Shown here: positions 8,724 through 17,208 of the stretch, in pieces
Layout: every line of letters begins with the position of its first letter
Position numbering within the stretch: position 1 is the first letter of the stretch
Source of the DNA: a virus
Reading direction: 5' to 3' (one strand)
Virus record (IMG/VR): IMGVR_UViG_3300030060_002869
Location: 1 to 37,734 of that record
Length of the DNA: 37,734 nucleotides
Made by a program: the position numbers and the translations under genes
Notes under the pieces: generated by a model
What the model saw: the letters and a program-made list of their open reading frames with translations, nothing else
The model's database searches: none
Told to the model about the DNA's origin: nothing

Positions 8724-9417
8724 GATAACGATACCTTTTCCCAGTACATTTAAATAACCATTCTGAGTATGGTTCTCTACAAGATAGTCTATCTGCTAAG
8801 TGATGTAAAACCATATCTCCTAAAAAAATAGCCACATGATTCAAAGTTGGATACATTATTGACATTAATAATACATCTCCTTCTTCGAGATTTTCATTAT
8901 TGTTTAATTCTCTAAAGCCAGTTTGTGCGGCATAAGATTCAAACAAAGGATTTTCTAAAAATTCTAAAGGCGTCATATTTCTTTCGTAATCTTTTAAAAT
9001 AATATTTCTTTCTTCTCTATACCAATCCACAACTAAACTCCAACAATCAGTAACACCAAAAACCCATTTACGTCCTAATAAAGGTGCTTTATACCCACAA
9101 GGTTCATAATATCCCCATTTTTCAGTTTTTGGATTCACAATATGCCAAGGAAGTTTTGTGCGTTCACAACATAATTTATCTGCTTGACTAGGTTCTGGTG
9201 GAGTAACAGGATGAGAATGAACAATTGCAATGACATCTCCTTTATTAGATGCTTTTACATAATCAATTGGATCAAGAATAAAAGTTTGATATGGACTTAG
9301 AGATAAATTATTGCAACAAATATATTTTTCTTTACCTTTTATATTTACTAATAATCCAACAGATTCTTTAGGATCTTGCTGTTTTGCATGAAACAATGCA
9401 GCTTCTTTCCAATTCAT
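8716..9417 (-). CDS. K: Tail tip peptidase, lambda K-like (JAMM plus NlpC/P60)
   Basis: This is a two-domain protein of 233 residues. The N-terminal domain has a JAMM metal site: H67-S-H69-P followed by PSQAD with D80, and E18 upstream. The C-terminal domain is NlpC/P60-like: C125 in GVTDCWSLV as nucleophile, H194 in LNHVAIFLGD, and a further His pair near 205. Both domains are standard for lambda gpK. The NlpC/P60 half is a cell-wall peptidase used in tip assembly or genome entry. It is the only visible peptidoglycan-acting enzyme in the window. ATGA overlap with L upstream. Confidence 0.92.
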   Translation of the reverse strand: MNWKEAALFHAKQQDPKESVGLLVNIKGKEKYICCNNLSLSPYQTFILDPIDYVKASNKGDVIAIVHSHPVTPPEPSQADKLCCERTKLPWHIVNPKTEKWGYYEPCGYKAPLLGRKWVFGVTDCWSLVVDWYREERNIILKDYERNMTPLEFLENPLFESYAAQTGFRELNNNENLEEGDVLLMSIMYPTLNHVAIFLGDMVLHHLADRLSCREPYSEWLFKCTGKRYRYHA

Positions 9418-9992
9418 ATGTTAATTGTACCAATAGAAGGAAACTCTTCTCTAGTGCATTGTCTTTTCGGTGCACGAATGCCAGCCATATCTAATACTGA
9501 TGCAAGCTCAAATTGAACTATTTCTCTATTTTCTATAGATTTACGATCAATTACAAAAATTTCTTGCGGAAACTCTGCTGTTGGATCTGGTGTACCGTAA
9601 GGATTAACATTATTAGGAAAATTAAATATATCTAAAAATTTTGCAAGAGTTCTTATACGAACAACAGTTGCACCTGTCAGGTCATTACCAGTAGTTGTTT
9701 GATTTACATTTAACAAGATAGATGTAATTGTTCCAAATGCGTTACTGACAGTTAAAGTCGGTCTAGGTAGTTGCCCTCTTTGAAAAGCAAAACCTTCTGC
9801 TTTTATTGGAAAACGTTGATATGCATTTTCTTGCCAAATCACTTCTCCGTTATCTTTTAAACTTGTACCGTTATGAAATCTATGAGTAGTTGCAGATCCA
9901 TGCAATGCAACTGTAGTTGTTAAAGTAAAAAGTTCAATAATCGAGGAAGGATTTATATTTTGTAAATCATCTATGATATTTGCAGTACTCAT
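9414..9992 (-). CDS. L: Tail tip protein, lambda L-like, lacking the C-terminal cluster region
   Basis: The 192-residue product has gpL hallmarks: IIELFTLT near the start, ENAYQRFPIKAEGFAFQRGQLPRPTLTVSN, a YGTPDPTAEFPQEIFVIDRKS segment, and LASVLDMAGIRAPKRQC. In lambda (232 aa) the C-terminal domain continues from APKRQC with further cysteines that hold a [4Fe-4S] cluster. Here it ends 13 residues after that Cys (TREEFPSIGTINI) and no other Cys is present. The stop lies in an ATGA overlap with K, so truncation looks native and not an error. Confidence 0.9.
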   Translation of the reverse strand: MSTANIIDDLQNINPSSIIELFTLTTTVALHGSATTHRFHNGTSLKDNGEVIWQENAYQRFPIKAEGFAFQRGQLPRPTLTVSNAFGTITSILLNVNQTTTGNDLTGATVVRIRTLAKFLDIFNFPNNVNPYGTPDPTAEFPQEIFVIDRKSIENREIVQFELASVLDMAGIRAPKRQCTREEFPSIGTINI

Positions 9993-10555
9993 GGTTCAAA
10001 TACCTCTCGAAATGTTACTTGTATTACAGCCCTATTATTAAAAGGGATAGACTTACTCCAAGATTCACAGACATATTTACCAGAACCAGACAATGTGATT
10101 GAAACATTTCCGCTAGTTGAAGCTGCTGAATCTGCCGAAACTGTAAAAGTATTAGAATTTACAACAGAGGCAACAAGAAACGTACCGTCAATAGCAGACC
10201 CAGATGTATAATCTATTGTCAATTCATCACCTAAAGCAATACCATGATTTGTAATTGTAATGGTAACTGTAGTGCCTGATTGTGTGTATGTTCCTGTTTT
10301 AACAAAACCTTCGCCTGCTGGCGTAAAATCAAAGCTAGCATTATCATTTGCTCTGCTATCTAAAAATGCCTCTATAACATCTGCTTCGGTTTCAGACACA
10401 TTAAAAGTTAAATCATATATCTTTGGATTTTGATGTGGTACAAGTCCAAATAAAATTCTATGTTCAAATCCATCAGCAAAACGTACTGTTTTTGTTTTTG
10501 GTTGTGATTTTTTTTGTTGCCCGTATGTAGGGCTAATTGATGGAAAAGTTGCCAT
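9989..10555 (-). CDS. M: Tail tip protein, lambda M-like, with an inserted beta domain
   Basis: Residues 1-83 (KTKTVRFADGFEHRILFG... and FDFTPAGEG) and 158-188 (KYVCESWSKSIPFNNRAVIQVTFREVFEP) match the gpM family of minor tail proteins. Between them, residues about 84-156 form a Thr/Ser/Val-rich segment (HGIALGDELTIDYTSGSAI, then FLVASVVNSNTFTVS) that looks like an inserted Ig-like beta domain. Such decorations are frequent on marine phage virions. The start overlaps the tape-measure stop as TAATG; ATGA overlap with L. Confidence 0.88.
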   Translation of the reverse strand: MATFPSISPTYGQQKKSQPKTKTVRFADGFEHRILFGLVPHQNPKIYDLTFNVSETEADVIEAFLDSRANDNASFDFTPAGEGFVKTGTYTQSGTTVTITITNHGIALGDELTIDYTSGSAIDGTFLVASVVNSNTFTVSADSAASTSGNVSITLSGSGKYVCESWSKSIPFNNRAVIQVTFREVFEP

Positions 10556-12546
10556 TATGCAAGTAAACCTCCGGGACGTTTTTGTTTAACAAGTTCAGAT
10601 TCAATTGCTGCTGATAAAGCCACCCCAAGCTGCTTACCTTCTGATTCATTTCCTTCTACAGATGAACCTGAAGCATCAACGGAAACATTTATGATATTTG
10701 TTGTACTTCCTACTAATTGATTGTTCGGGATTATATTGCCACCTCTTGCACCCATCTGTAATAATTCTGGGCCTTTCTCACCAACTACAAAAGCACCACC
10801 AGCAGAAACATTGCCACCATTTGCTCTAAAGCCTACTGCTGAAGCTCTGCCAATAAATTGATTTGTAAAACCTCCTCCTCCAAAAATACCTCCTAATACA
10901 CCTCCAAAGAAGTTTCCTATTCCAGAAACAGCCCTTTGTATGGCAACTTCTATTAACTTTCTTTTAAGGTTTTCTAAGACATTCATTGCGGCTTGTGCAA
11001 GTGTTTGAGTGCCCATTACAGCATTAGTAAGGTTTGAAACGATGCCTTGCTCTATTCCTTGACCTATTTCCATAAATTTTTCTTTTAATAAATCAGCTTC
11101 AGATTTTACATCTTGTAATTTATCAGAAAATTTAATTGTTCCAAGAGAAAGGCCATTAACTAAAAAGCTTGTTTGTCCTATGCTTTCTTTAAATAAATCT
11201 GCAGTAGAAACATTATTTGCTAAAGAAGAATTTATATTTGCAAAATTATTAGCTAGGTCTGAAGAAGTTTCTTCAACTCCAAAAATATTTTTATCAATAG
11301 ATTTAACGAACTTATTAGTTTTGCCAAGATTTACATTTAAAAGATCAGTAGGTGTAATCATTTTTTCAAAAGAAAGCATTGTTTCTTTAGCTTCATTATT
11401 AGACTCTTTTAAATTGTTTTTAATTACTTTTGTTTTTGTTTCTTGATTTTTTAATTCTTTAGAAGTTAAAGCATTTGTGATTAATTCCTGCTTTTTTAAA
11501 TTCATTAATTCTTGAAATTCTTTTCTTGCTTGAGGATTAGTTATTCCTTCAAATCTTCCAAATTTTTTTCCTTTACCAAAAAGTTCTTTAGTGGCTTCAT
11601 CTCTTGCTTGTGTTTCAATCTTTATCATATCTTTTTTCCCTAACTTACTTACCAAACCAATACTTTCCACTAGCTTTGTGATTTGTCCGACAGCATCTAT
11701 GGCAAGATTTAAAACTGTTTTTATTTCATCTTCAAGTTCAGTTCCTATTGCTCTTGCAAGGGTTTCTATTGAATCTTGTAAGGTACTTAATCTGCCACTC
11801 AAAGTATCAGCTTGTGCAGATGCCCCTCCAAAAAACTCACCTCCTTCACTTGTTAAATTAACAATTGCTTCCCTAAATTGATCAGCACTTATCGCACCTT
11901 TACTCATTGCATCTGCCAACGCCTCTGCAGACATTCCTGTTATTCTTTGTAATTCTTTAGTAACATTTATCCCTTTTTCTAATAACATAATATTTTCTTC
12001 TTGCTGAAATTTATTTTTTGCCACAACTTTACCTATAGCAAGGGAAACTGAGTCAATATCAGCACCAGCCGTTCCAGCAATATCAGCGATTCTTCGTGTC
12101 ATATCAGTTACTTTCTCAGTCTCAACACCAAAAGCTTTCATGCGCTTAGTTATTTCTATTAATTGACTACTTGTAAAAGGTGTTACAGCACCGAAATCTT
12201 GCATCTCTTTTATAATTTCGTTTGTTTTTTCTACAGAACCCGTTAATACTTCAAGACTTTTTCTTTGACTTTCTAATTCTGCTGTTTTAACAAAAATAAA
12301 TCTTGCTGTTGCAGCAACAGCCAATGCTTTTAATAATGGCCCTAATGCACCTGTTAATGTTTTAACACCAGATGAAGCCTGTTTAGCAGACCTTCCAGTA
12401 TCTCTTAATGATCTATTTGATTTATCTAATCTTCCTTTAAGCTTATTTGTACTCTGACTTAATTTCTTAGTTTGGTCATTAACTCTTTTTAATGGTGCTA
12501 TTGCGTTCTGTGCATCAACTATTAATCTTACCGTTGATTGTGCCAC
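10555..12546 (-). CDS. H: Tail tape measure protein
   Basis: This 663-residue protein begins with a GTG start. The N-terminal half is helical and contains the conserved tape-measure region (LEVLTGSVEKTNEIIKEMQ, then FGAVTPFTSSQLIE, MLLEKGINVTKELQ and SAEALADAMSKGAISADQFR). Hydrophobic segments lie near residues 68-85 and a Gly/Phe-rich stretch at about 540-570 (GIGNFFGGVLGGIFGGGGF). The end has VGEKGPELLQMG, typical of lambda-type tape measures. At about 0.15 nm per residue the length predicts a tail of roughly 100 nm, an estimate from the known ruler rule. It follows the G/G-T gene, as expected. Confidence 0.92.
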   Translation of the reverse strand: MAQSTVRLIVDAQNAIAPLKRVNDQTKKLSQSTNKLKGRLDKSNRSLRDTGRSAKQASSGVKTLTGALGPLLKALAVAATARFIFVKTAELESQRKSLEVLTGSVEKTNEIIKEMQDFGAVTPFTSSQLIEITKRMKAFGVETEKVTDMTRRIADIAGTAGADIDSVSLAIGKVVAKNKFQQEENIMLLEKGINVTKELQRITGMSAEALADAMSKGAISADQFREAIVNLTSEGGEFFGGASAQADTLSGRLSTLQDSIETLARAIGTELEDEIKTVLNLAIDAVGQITKLVESIGLVSKLGKKDMIKIETQARDEATKELFGKGKKFGRFEGITNPQARKEFQELMNLKKQELITNALTSKELKNQETKTKVIKNNLKESNNEAKETMLSFEKMITPTDLLNVNLGKTNKFVKSIDKNIFGVEETSSDLANNFANINSSLANNVSTADLFKESIGQTSFLVNGLSLGTIKFSDKLQDVKSEADLLKEKFMEIGQGIEQGIVSNLTNAVMGTQTLAQAAMNVLENLKRKLIEVAIQRAVSGIGNFFGGVLGGIFGGGGFTNQFIGRASAVGFRANGGNVSAGGAFVVGEKGPELLQMGARGGNIIPNNQLVGSTTNIINVSVDASGSSVEGNESEGKQLGVALSAAIESELVKQKRPGGLLA

Positions 12547-12571
12547 AGAAACAAATAACCTTTATTATATA

Positions 12572-13101
12572 TTACCTTGATTTAGCCTTTTGTCGCTGCA
12601 TTTCTCTATGTTCTCTGTCATATTTAACTTCGTAATATGCAGCCCAATATATCAACTCTTCCTCTGTAATAGATATTCTTAATTCTTGTAATGTTTTACT
12701 TAATTCTGTTGCAAGGAATAATTCAAAATTTAGCCAATTATCCCTTGTTATTCTTTTTTTGCTGTTTCAACATCTAACTGTATATCCATCATAAATAACT
12801 CAAGATCATTTAAAACCTTTTCTGGTAATGATCTTTGTAATATTGGCGCATCTGACATATCAAAAGCTGGTGTACCATCTTCTTTCTGTGCCGTTTTACA
12901 TAACAACTGAGTTGAAACTGTTAAAGCTTCATCAGTGCCAGCTAATTGTTGTGCTTTCTGCCTATCAAATCTAGTTATAGGTGGAAAGTAAATAGTTTCT
13001 AAAACTTTATTATTAGAATCTTTAAGGTCATACTTCCTTCTAGAAGTCATCTCATCTTTGTAACCATTGATAAGAATATCTGCTGTTCTTTGATTAGCCA
13101 T
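12572..13101 (-). CDS. GT: Tail assembly chaperone G-T fusion made by -1 frameshift
   Basis: Frame 0 from 13101 stops at 12748. A run of seven A residues on the coding strand (bases 12754-12760) in codons GCA AAA AAA allows a -1 slip. After the slip the frame stays open for 60 codons to TAA at 12572-12574. The downstream part reads RITRDNWLNFELFLATELSK and ends EEELIYWAAYYEVKYDREH followed by a basic tail, a composition typical of the T domain of tail chaperones. The predicted fusion has 176 residues. Position directly before the tape-measure gene is where this frameshift is conserved in long-tailed phages. The T part has no start codon of its own in a sensible place. Confidence 0.85.
12748..13101 (-). 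CDS. G: Tail assembly chaperone G
   Basis: The 117-residue product is the unshifted form (MANQRTADILINGYKDEMTS...). It is charged and mostly helical, ends VETAKKE, and sits between tail tube and tape measure. In related phages G is made in excess over G-T and coats the tape measure protein during tail assembly without entering the virion. The stop TAA lies just after the slippery run. Confidence 0.85.
   Translation of the reverse strand: MANQRTADILINGYKDEMTSRRKYDLKDSNNKVLETIYFPPITRFDRQKAQQLAGTDEALTVSTQLLCKTAQKEDGTPAFDMSDAPILQRSLPEKVLNDLELFMMDIQLDVETAKKE
12754..12760 (-). other. Slippery heptamer for -1 frameshifting (A AAA AAA)
   Basis: On the coding strand the zero frame reads GCA AAA AAA GAA TAA. 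Slipping back one base at the second AAA re-pairs perfectly and opens the T frame (AGA ATA ACA). The zero-frame stop lies one codon further on, which may help by pausing. No obvious strong downstream pseudoknot was found by eye. Confidence 0.8.
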
Positions 13102-13108
13102 AAGTTAA

Positions 13109-13528
13109 TTAAATAGCAGAAGTAATAGTGCCGTTTGGTTTAAATGTAATTGTAATTGTATTAATATCACCCATTGAAGAACTTTGCTCAAAGTTTGTTA
13201 TTAAACCATCAAAACTAATTTTTTTAGTTGCACTAGAACCATCAGGAAATAATTCAAAAGCTGCTGTTGCATTATCACCAGTAGTTAATACACCATCCAT
13301 AAAGGTTGCAGTTTCACCACTAGCAGCAGCATCATATACAAGCTCGGCAGTTCCTTCCCCCTCTATTAAACCACCAACAAAAGATTTAAAAGTGTCACCT
13401 TGTACAGTTGTTTCTTGAGTATCTTTAGTAATAGACATAGACCAAGACCTTGTACCTAAAACAGGGTTTACGGAAGAACCGCCATCATCAAATTTGACCT
13501 GTCCAACATCACCTTTTACAGCAGCCAT
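13109..13528 (-). CDS. Major tail tube protein
   Basis: A 139-residue beta-rich protein: VLGTRSWSMSITKDTQETTVQ, FVGGLIEGEGTAELVYD, KKISFDGLITNFEQSSS and NTITITFKPNG. These segments match the tail tube fold seen in many siphophages. It lies between the tail terminator/47-aa gene and G, the standard place. It polymerises into the tail tube around the tape measure. Confidence 0.85.
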   Translation of the reverse strand: MAAVKGDVGQVKFDDGGSSVNPVLGTRSWSMSITKDTQETTVQGDTFKSFVGGLIEGEGTAELVYDAAASGETATFMDGVLTTGDNATAAFELFPDGSSATKKISFDGLITNFEQSSSMGDINTITITFKPNGTITSAI

Positions 13529-13557
13529 AACAATTAAAAGAAAGATTTATAAATATA

Positions 13558-13701
13558 TTAACCTTTTTCAGCTTTTTTTACATCTTTTTTTGTTGCTTGT
13601 TGTTTTTCAAAATATCTTCGGCATTGTGGATCCCAATATTTTCCATCTCTTCTGCCTTTTACAGCTTCAATTGCATCAAGCATTTCTTCAGTAAATTCCA
13701 T
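13558..13701 (-). CDS. Small basic protein between tail terminator and tail tube (47 aa)
   Basis: ATG at 13701 starts MEFTEEMLDAIEAVKGRRDG, then KYWDPQCRRYFEKQQ and a Lys-rich tail. It begins one base after the stop of the tail terminator gene and ends 29 bases before the tail tube start. Tight spacing and a non-random sequence support it. I do not recognise a family. Confidence 0.65.
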   Translation of the reverse strand: MEFTEEMLDAIEAVKGRRDGKYWDPQCRRYFEKQQATKKDVKKAEKG

Positions 13702-13702
13702 T

Positions 13703-14122
13703 TTAGAGTTCCTCAAATATTTCAAATGTTATACGAATTTGTGTTTGAAATTTACCTTCAGGACTTTGTGATAAAACTTCAGGACCAATAGGTGAATCAA
13801 AAATAACATTTGAAACTGTTTCTTTATTGTATAGGTCACGAAGTCTTTTGCAAATAGTAAAATTAGCACCACTACCAATACCAGAATTTGTAAAAACATC
13901 TAAAACAATTAAACCAACAACTGAATTTGTACCACTTGCATCGCCTTGAGTTAAATATGAGCCAGCACCAAAACTTGTTGTACATTGAACAAAAGAATCT
14001 TGAGCAGAAGAATCAAATGGCATATTGTTAAATACAACTGGTATTACTGGACTCGTAGCAAGTTCTGTAGCAAGTCTTGCTTCAATAGTTTGTCTTACTG
14101 TATTAAGGTTTACTGCTGCCAT
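13703..14122 (-). CDS. Tail terminator (lambda U / DUF4128-like)
   Basis: The 139-residue product begins MAAVNLNTVRQTIEARLATE and has PVIPVVFNNMPFD followed by a beta-rich core and ITFEIFEEL at the end. This order (N-terminal helix, PVxxxN motif, beta sheet ending in a strand) matches tail terminators that cap the tube. It lies directly after a minor tail/tail completion gene with a one-base TAATG overlap. Confidence 0.8.
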   Translation of the reverse strand: MAAVNLNTVRQTIEARLATELATSPVIPVVFNNMPFDSSAQDSFVQCTTSFGAGSYLTQGDASGTNSVVGLIVLDVFTNSGIGSGANFTICKRLRDLYNKETVSNVIFDSPIGPEVLSQSPEGKFQTQIRITFEIFEEL

Positions 14123-14478
14123 TACATACCCCTAATAATTTTTTTTAATTCATTTGGTATGTATTGAGTTGTAAGTTGTTTGGCTTGTAATTCTGGAAAA
14201 CCTTTTATGGTCTGTTGCCTTGTTCTATATCTTCCTTTCCAACTAGGCGGTAGTGAAGTTCCATAAATAACTGGTTCTGCATATTCAACATTATTAATAA
14301 TTGTTCCTTTAAATTTTTGTATATTAGTTTTCCAACCAAGTCTTAAATTACCTGTATCTACAGGTGTTGCGTTTTTAGAAAGTTCTGTCCAACGTAATGT
14401 TGTTCTTTGTACTAACTCTTGTACTGCTTCTCCCATAAGATCATCTATTTGATCTAATCTTATTTGCCGTACCATCAT
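14122..14478 (-). CDS. Tail completion / minor tail protein, HK97 gp10-like
   Basis: The 118-residue product has ELSKNATPVDTGNLRLGWK, the PVDTGxLR signature of the HK97-gp10/minor tail Z family, and a basic C-terminus. It joins head connector and tail terminator during assembly. Its ATG overlaps the stop of the preceding gene (ATGA). Confidence 0.85.
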   Translation of the reverse strand: MMVRQIRLDQIDDLMGEAVQELVQRTTLRWTELSKNATPVDTGNLRLGWKTNIQKFKGTIINNVEYAEPVIYGTSLPPSWKGRYRTRQQTIKGFPELQAKQLTTQYIPNELKKIIRGM

Positions 14479-14831
14479 GCCCTCACAAATATTTCAAAAG
14501 TGATTGGAATATTATTTTGTTGATTAGTAGTTATAGAAATAATATTATAAACAACAGATGCAATAATTACTTTATCTTTTGGTGTCGGTACAAATGTAAT
14601 ATCACCAGCAGATATTGTAAGTTTTTTATCCTCTGCCTGTATTAAATCATTTACTTCATTATTATTTATATTTTCAAGTAAACCTTTTACAACAGTATCA
14701 CTATTACTTTCGCTTACTTCTCCAGTCGCAGTATTATATGCACCATTTGTAATCTGTCTTATTGTTACATTACCACCTAATTTATTAAGGCTTTTAGATG
14801 CAACTTTTTTAAGAGAAGAAGCAAGACCCAT
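14475..14831 (-). CDS. Head-tail joining protein (putative)
   Basis: This 118-residue protein starts MGLASSLKKVASKSLNKLGG, followed by beta-rich sequence with a DDxITFVPTPKDKVI-like stretch (AGDITFVPTPKDKVIIASVV). Size, fold pattern and position between connector and gp10-like gene fit a head closure protein. Family assignment is by position and composition. Confidence 0.65.
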   Translation of the reverse strand: MGLASSLKKVASKSLNKLGGNVTIRQITNGAYNTATGEVSESNSDTVVKGLLENINNNEVNDLIQAEDKKLTISAGDITFVPTPKDKVIIASVVYNIISITTNQQNNIPITFEIFVRA

Positions 14832-15067
14832 CAGACTCTATATGCGACACAAGCACCGCTTGATAATGTAATACTTGTAAAAACACCATATAATACAAAA
14901 CCAGCAGGGAAAGTTTCAGAATTAATTGAATTACCAGTAAGGTTTGATGTGGCCGTGTTAACTTGTGTTGATTCTTTAAAATCAATTCTTTTAAATCTTC
15001 CTGTATGTGCTGCAGTATCAGTAATCAGTTCAGCACCTAATGAAAAATCTGGGTCAGCATTGTACAT
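14831..15067 (-). CDS. Hypothetical virion-region protein (78 aa)
   Basis: The product (MYNADPDFSLGAELITDTAA...) is beta-rich with FPAGFVLYGVFTSITLSSG near the end, resembling small head spike or decoration-like proteins. It begins three bases after the connector stop and overlaps the next gene by one base. Similar short proteins are found in head-tail regions of marine phages as I recall; function unknown. Confidence 0.65.
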   Translation of the reverse strand: MYNADPDFSLGAELITDTAAHTGRFKRIDFKESTQVNTATSNLTGNSINSETFPAGFVLYGVFTSITLSSGACVAYRV

Positions 15068-15069
15068 AG

Positions 15070-15630
15070 TTAGCTCCTTTTAATTGCGACGTTGCCGGGT
15101 CCACTAATTCGTAAACCGGTGAAGTACCGTTCAAATAGTGGCGGTACTCTATCAGCACCAACAGAACCAAAGAAATTAGGTTCTACATCAAGACTGCCAA
15201 GTTTGACTTTCTTGAAATCTTCAAGGCCACTTAATCCTAAACCATCACGATTATTATTCAAGTAAACAGCTAATATTGCTTGTGCTTTTTTAACTTGATC
15301 TGGTATTTCTGTATCTGTAAAATAATCTGTTGATATACGAAAAGGAAAGCCAACAGAATATGTATTTATATAGGTATCTGGTTTTCTAACACCAGTTCTA
15401 GGCCATTGTAATGCTTGTGTATCGGTTACTCTTGCGCCTAAAAATCTTTCTCTGTCAATTCTTATAGCAGCAGTGAATAAAGCTCTGTTTTTATTATCAT
15501 TACTTGATCCGTCCCATGCAGAAACATCATCATCTGCTATCAAACCTTCAATAATTAAATTGGCATCAGACAAAGTAAGATAGCTATTTGCTGATGATCC
15601 TCCTACTGTTGCGTCTATCGTGATTGCCAT
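15070..15630 (-). CDS. Head-tail adaptor (connector), DnaT-like/gp6-type
   Basis: The 186-residue product has SANSYLTLSDANLIIEGL, then NKNRALFTAAIRIDRERFLG and ALQWPRTGVRKPD. This SY-tLxxA plus WPRxG pattern marks a phage head completion family often named DnaT-like. It ends with a Lys/Arg-rich tail. It would bind beneath the portal and link to the tail. The 47-aa gene at 15584-15727 overlaps its 5' end. Confidence 0.78.
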   Translation of the reverse strand: MAITIDATVGGSSANSYLTLSDANLIIEGLIADDDVSAWDGSSNDNKNRALFTAAIRIDRERFLGARVTDTQALQWPRTGVRKPDTYINTYSVGFPFRISTDYFTDTEIPDQVKKAQAILAVYLNNNRDGLGLSGLEDFKKVKLGSLDVEPNFFGSVGADRVPPLFERYFTGLRISGPGNVAIKRS

Positions 15631-15727
15631 TTTGTTTTACTTTTGTTTTCTTTTTTTTAGAGGGAACAGAGACTACCAATTTGGCAGCCTCTTGTTCTCT
15701 CATACGCTTGAAAGCGAAGATTCCCAT
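15584..15727 (-). CDS. Small basic protein between capsid and connector genes (47 aa)
   Basis: ATG at 15727 overlaps the stop of the decoration gene as TAATG. The product starts MGIFAFKRMREQEAAKLVVS and then becomes strongly basic. Its last 47 bases overlap the connector gene in another frame. The coupled start and the analogous small Lys-rich genes at this place in other marine phages support it, but its composition could also arise by chance. Confidence 0.5.
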   Translation of the reverse strand: MGIFAFKRMREQEAAKLVVSVPSKKKKTKVKQNGNHDRRNSRRIISK

Positions 15728-16092
15728 TAACTTGAGGCACCCTTAAGTGCAACAAAATTAATAACAATAGCTTCACTTAATGAACCAGCAGAAACATTAG
15801 AAACTGTGATTGCAAAAGAACCAGCAGCAATAGTGTTTGCAGCTACAAGATAACTGCCAGCAGTGCCAGCAGAACCATGATTGACAACTACAACATCAGT
15901 TGCAGCAATTTTGTCATTTGTAACTGTAAATGATACTTCTGCAGCAGCAGCTAATGCTGCGTCATTCATTGTGATTTGACCTGACTCTGCATTAAGAGTT
16001 ACACCTGTACCCTTGTTTGTTGCTTGCGTTACTGTACCACCTGTTGTTGGTCCAGCTAACTTTCCAGCAGTAACTTCAAATTGTGATGGCAT
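15727..16092 (-). CDS. Head decoration-like protein (121 aa)
   Basis: The product has GTVTQATNKGTGVTLNAESG and AAEVSFTVTNDKIAATDVVV, an Ala/Val/Thr-rich beta pattern. This motif is common in decoration or fibre-base modules of marine phages. It directly follows the capsid gene, with a 12-base gap. A role in stabilising or decorating the capsid is likely by position. Confidence 0.7.
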   Translation of the reverse strand: MPSQFEVTAGKLAGPTTGGTVTQATNKGTGVTLNAESGQITMNDAALAAAAEVSFTVTNDKIAATDVVVVNHGSAGTAGSYLVAANTIAAGSFAITVSNVSAGSLSEAIVINFVALKGASS

Positions 16093-16104
16093 AATTAATT
16101 ACCT

Positions 16105-17136
16105 CTAGTCTTGAGTTGAAACATTAGTGGCTCTTACGATACCAATGTTTTTTGTTTCATAGACTTTCGACCAGTTGCCTACAGTTCCTAGTTGGGTTCT
16201 GTTTGGGTTTGTTGTAGTAACAGCCCATTTTGAACCAACAGGGTGATATGTATAGTGAAGATCAATCGCCATAGCATCAGATTTAGCCAGAATATCTCTG
16301 TCTGTCTCTGTTGTAAGACCAGCTTGCTCGCCACTTGCTACAGCACCAGCGGTAAAGAAATATGTACTGTATTCTGTTGAAGATCCACTACCTGTTGTAG
16401 AAACGTCATCAGAAACAATAACTCTTAGTCCGCAATAAGTTGGTACAGTATCATTTCCACCAGCATATGCAGGCTGAATAGTACCACCAGATGCAGTAGC
16501 AGAACCACCATTTCCATCTGAAGCTAAAACATAGTCAACCATTTTTCTCTCAACAAGATCATAGTAAACTTTGCTATGCATACAAACGGCTGTAAGTTTG
16601 TCGCCCTGATCTCCAAGAATTGATCTTGCTTTTGCAACGTGTCTTGGACTTAATGTTGTTGGTGTATCACTTGAACCACCATCAATAGTTAAAGCAAAAA
16701 ATGCAGCATTAGAATCTGTTGAATTAACAGAACCAAATACTCCATCAAGACAAGCAAGTAAATCTTTTTGTCTTTGGTTTGCTATATATGCACCAATCTT
16801 CTGGCCTATTGCTGCCATAGGATCTGAGCCTGCTGCCAATGCAGCTAAGTCTCTTGATTCAAATGCACGTCCTCTATGTAAAATAACACCAACTTGTTTG
16901 TCAGTTGTGATTTTACCGGGTGTTAATGAACTTGAATCTGATAAAACTTCAAAATCTCCACTTAAATTTGCAGAGAAAAAAGGGACGTTGACGAAATCAC
17001 CACCCTCAGTAGCATTTAGCTCAGCCATAGGTGCAACCACACCGCTTGCGAGAAATGAATCTCGTGCAGTTGTTTGCTCTATGACATAAGGCGTAAATAT
17101 CTCTGGAATGATAATGTCACTCCTTAGAACTGCCAT
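16105..17136 (-). CDS. Major capsid protein
   Basis: This 343-residue protein has the features of an HK97-fold coat protein: an N-terminal IIIPEIFTPYVIEQTTARDSF, then EGGDFVNVPFF, LHRGRAFESRDLAAL, and IGAYIANQRQKDLLACLDGVFG (the spine helix). The C-terminal segment contains ILAKSDAMAIDLHYTYHPVG. There is no long N-terminal delta domain; scaffolding is supplied by the separate upstream gene. It is the largest product in the head region and is flanked by scaffold and decoration genes. Confidence 0.88.
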   Translation of the reverse strand: MAVLRSDIIIPEIFTPYVIEQTTARDSFLASGVVAPMAELNATEGGDFVNVPFFSANLSGDFEVLSDSSSLTPGKITTDKQVGVILHRGRAFESRDLAALAAGSDPMAAIGQKIGAYIANQRQKDLLACLDGVFGSVNSTDSNAAFFALTIDGGSSDTPTTLSPRHVAKARSILGDQGDKLTAVCMHSKVYYDLVERKMVDYVLASDGNGGSATASGGTIQPAYAGGNDTVPTYCGLRVIVSDDVSTTGSGSSTEYSTYFFTAGAVASGEQAGLTTETDRDILAKSDAMAIDLHYTYHPVGSKWAVTTTNPNRTQLGTVGNWSKVYETKNIGIVRATNVSTQD

Positions 17137-17208
17137 GTGTTCAAAAGTAAAATTAACGGTGTGGGCGTAACCCTATCTGGCTCTGCGTAGCTTTGCCTTT
17201 GTTCTATA

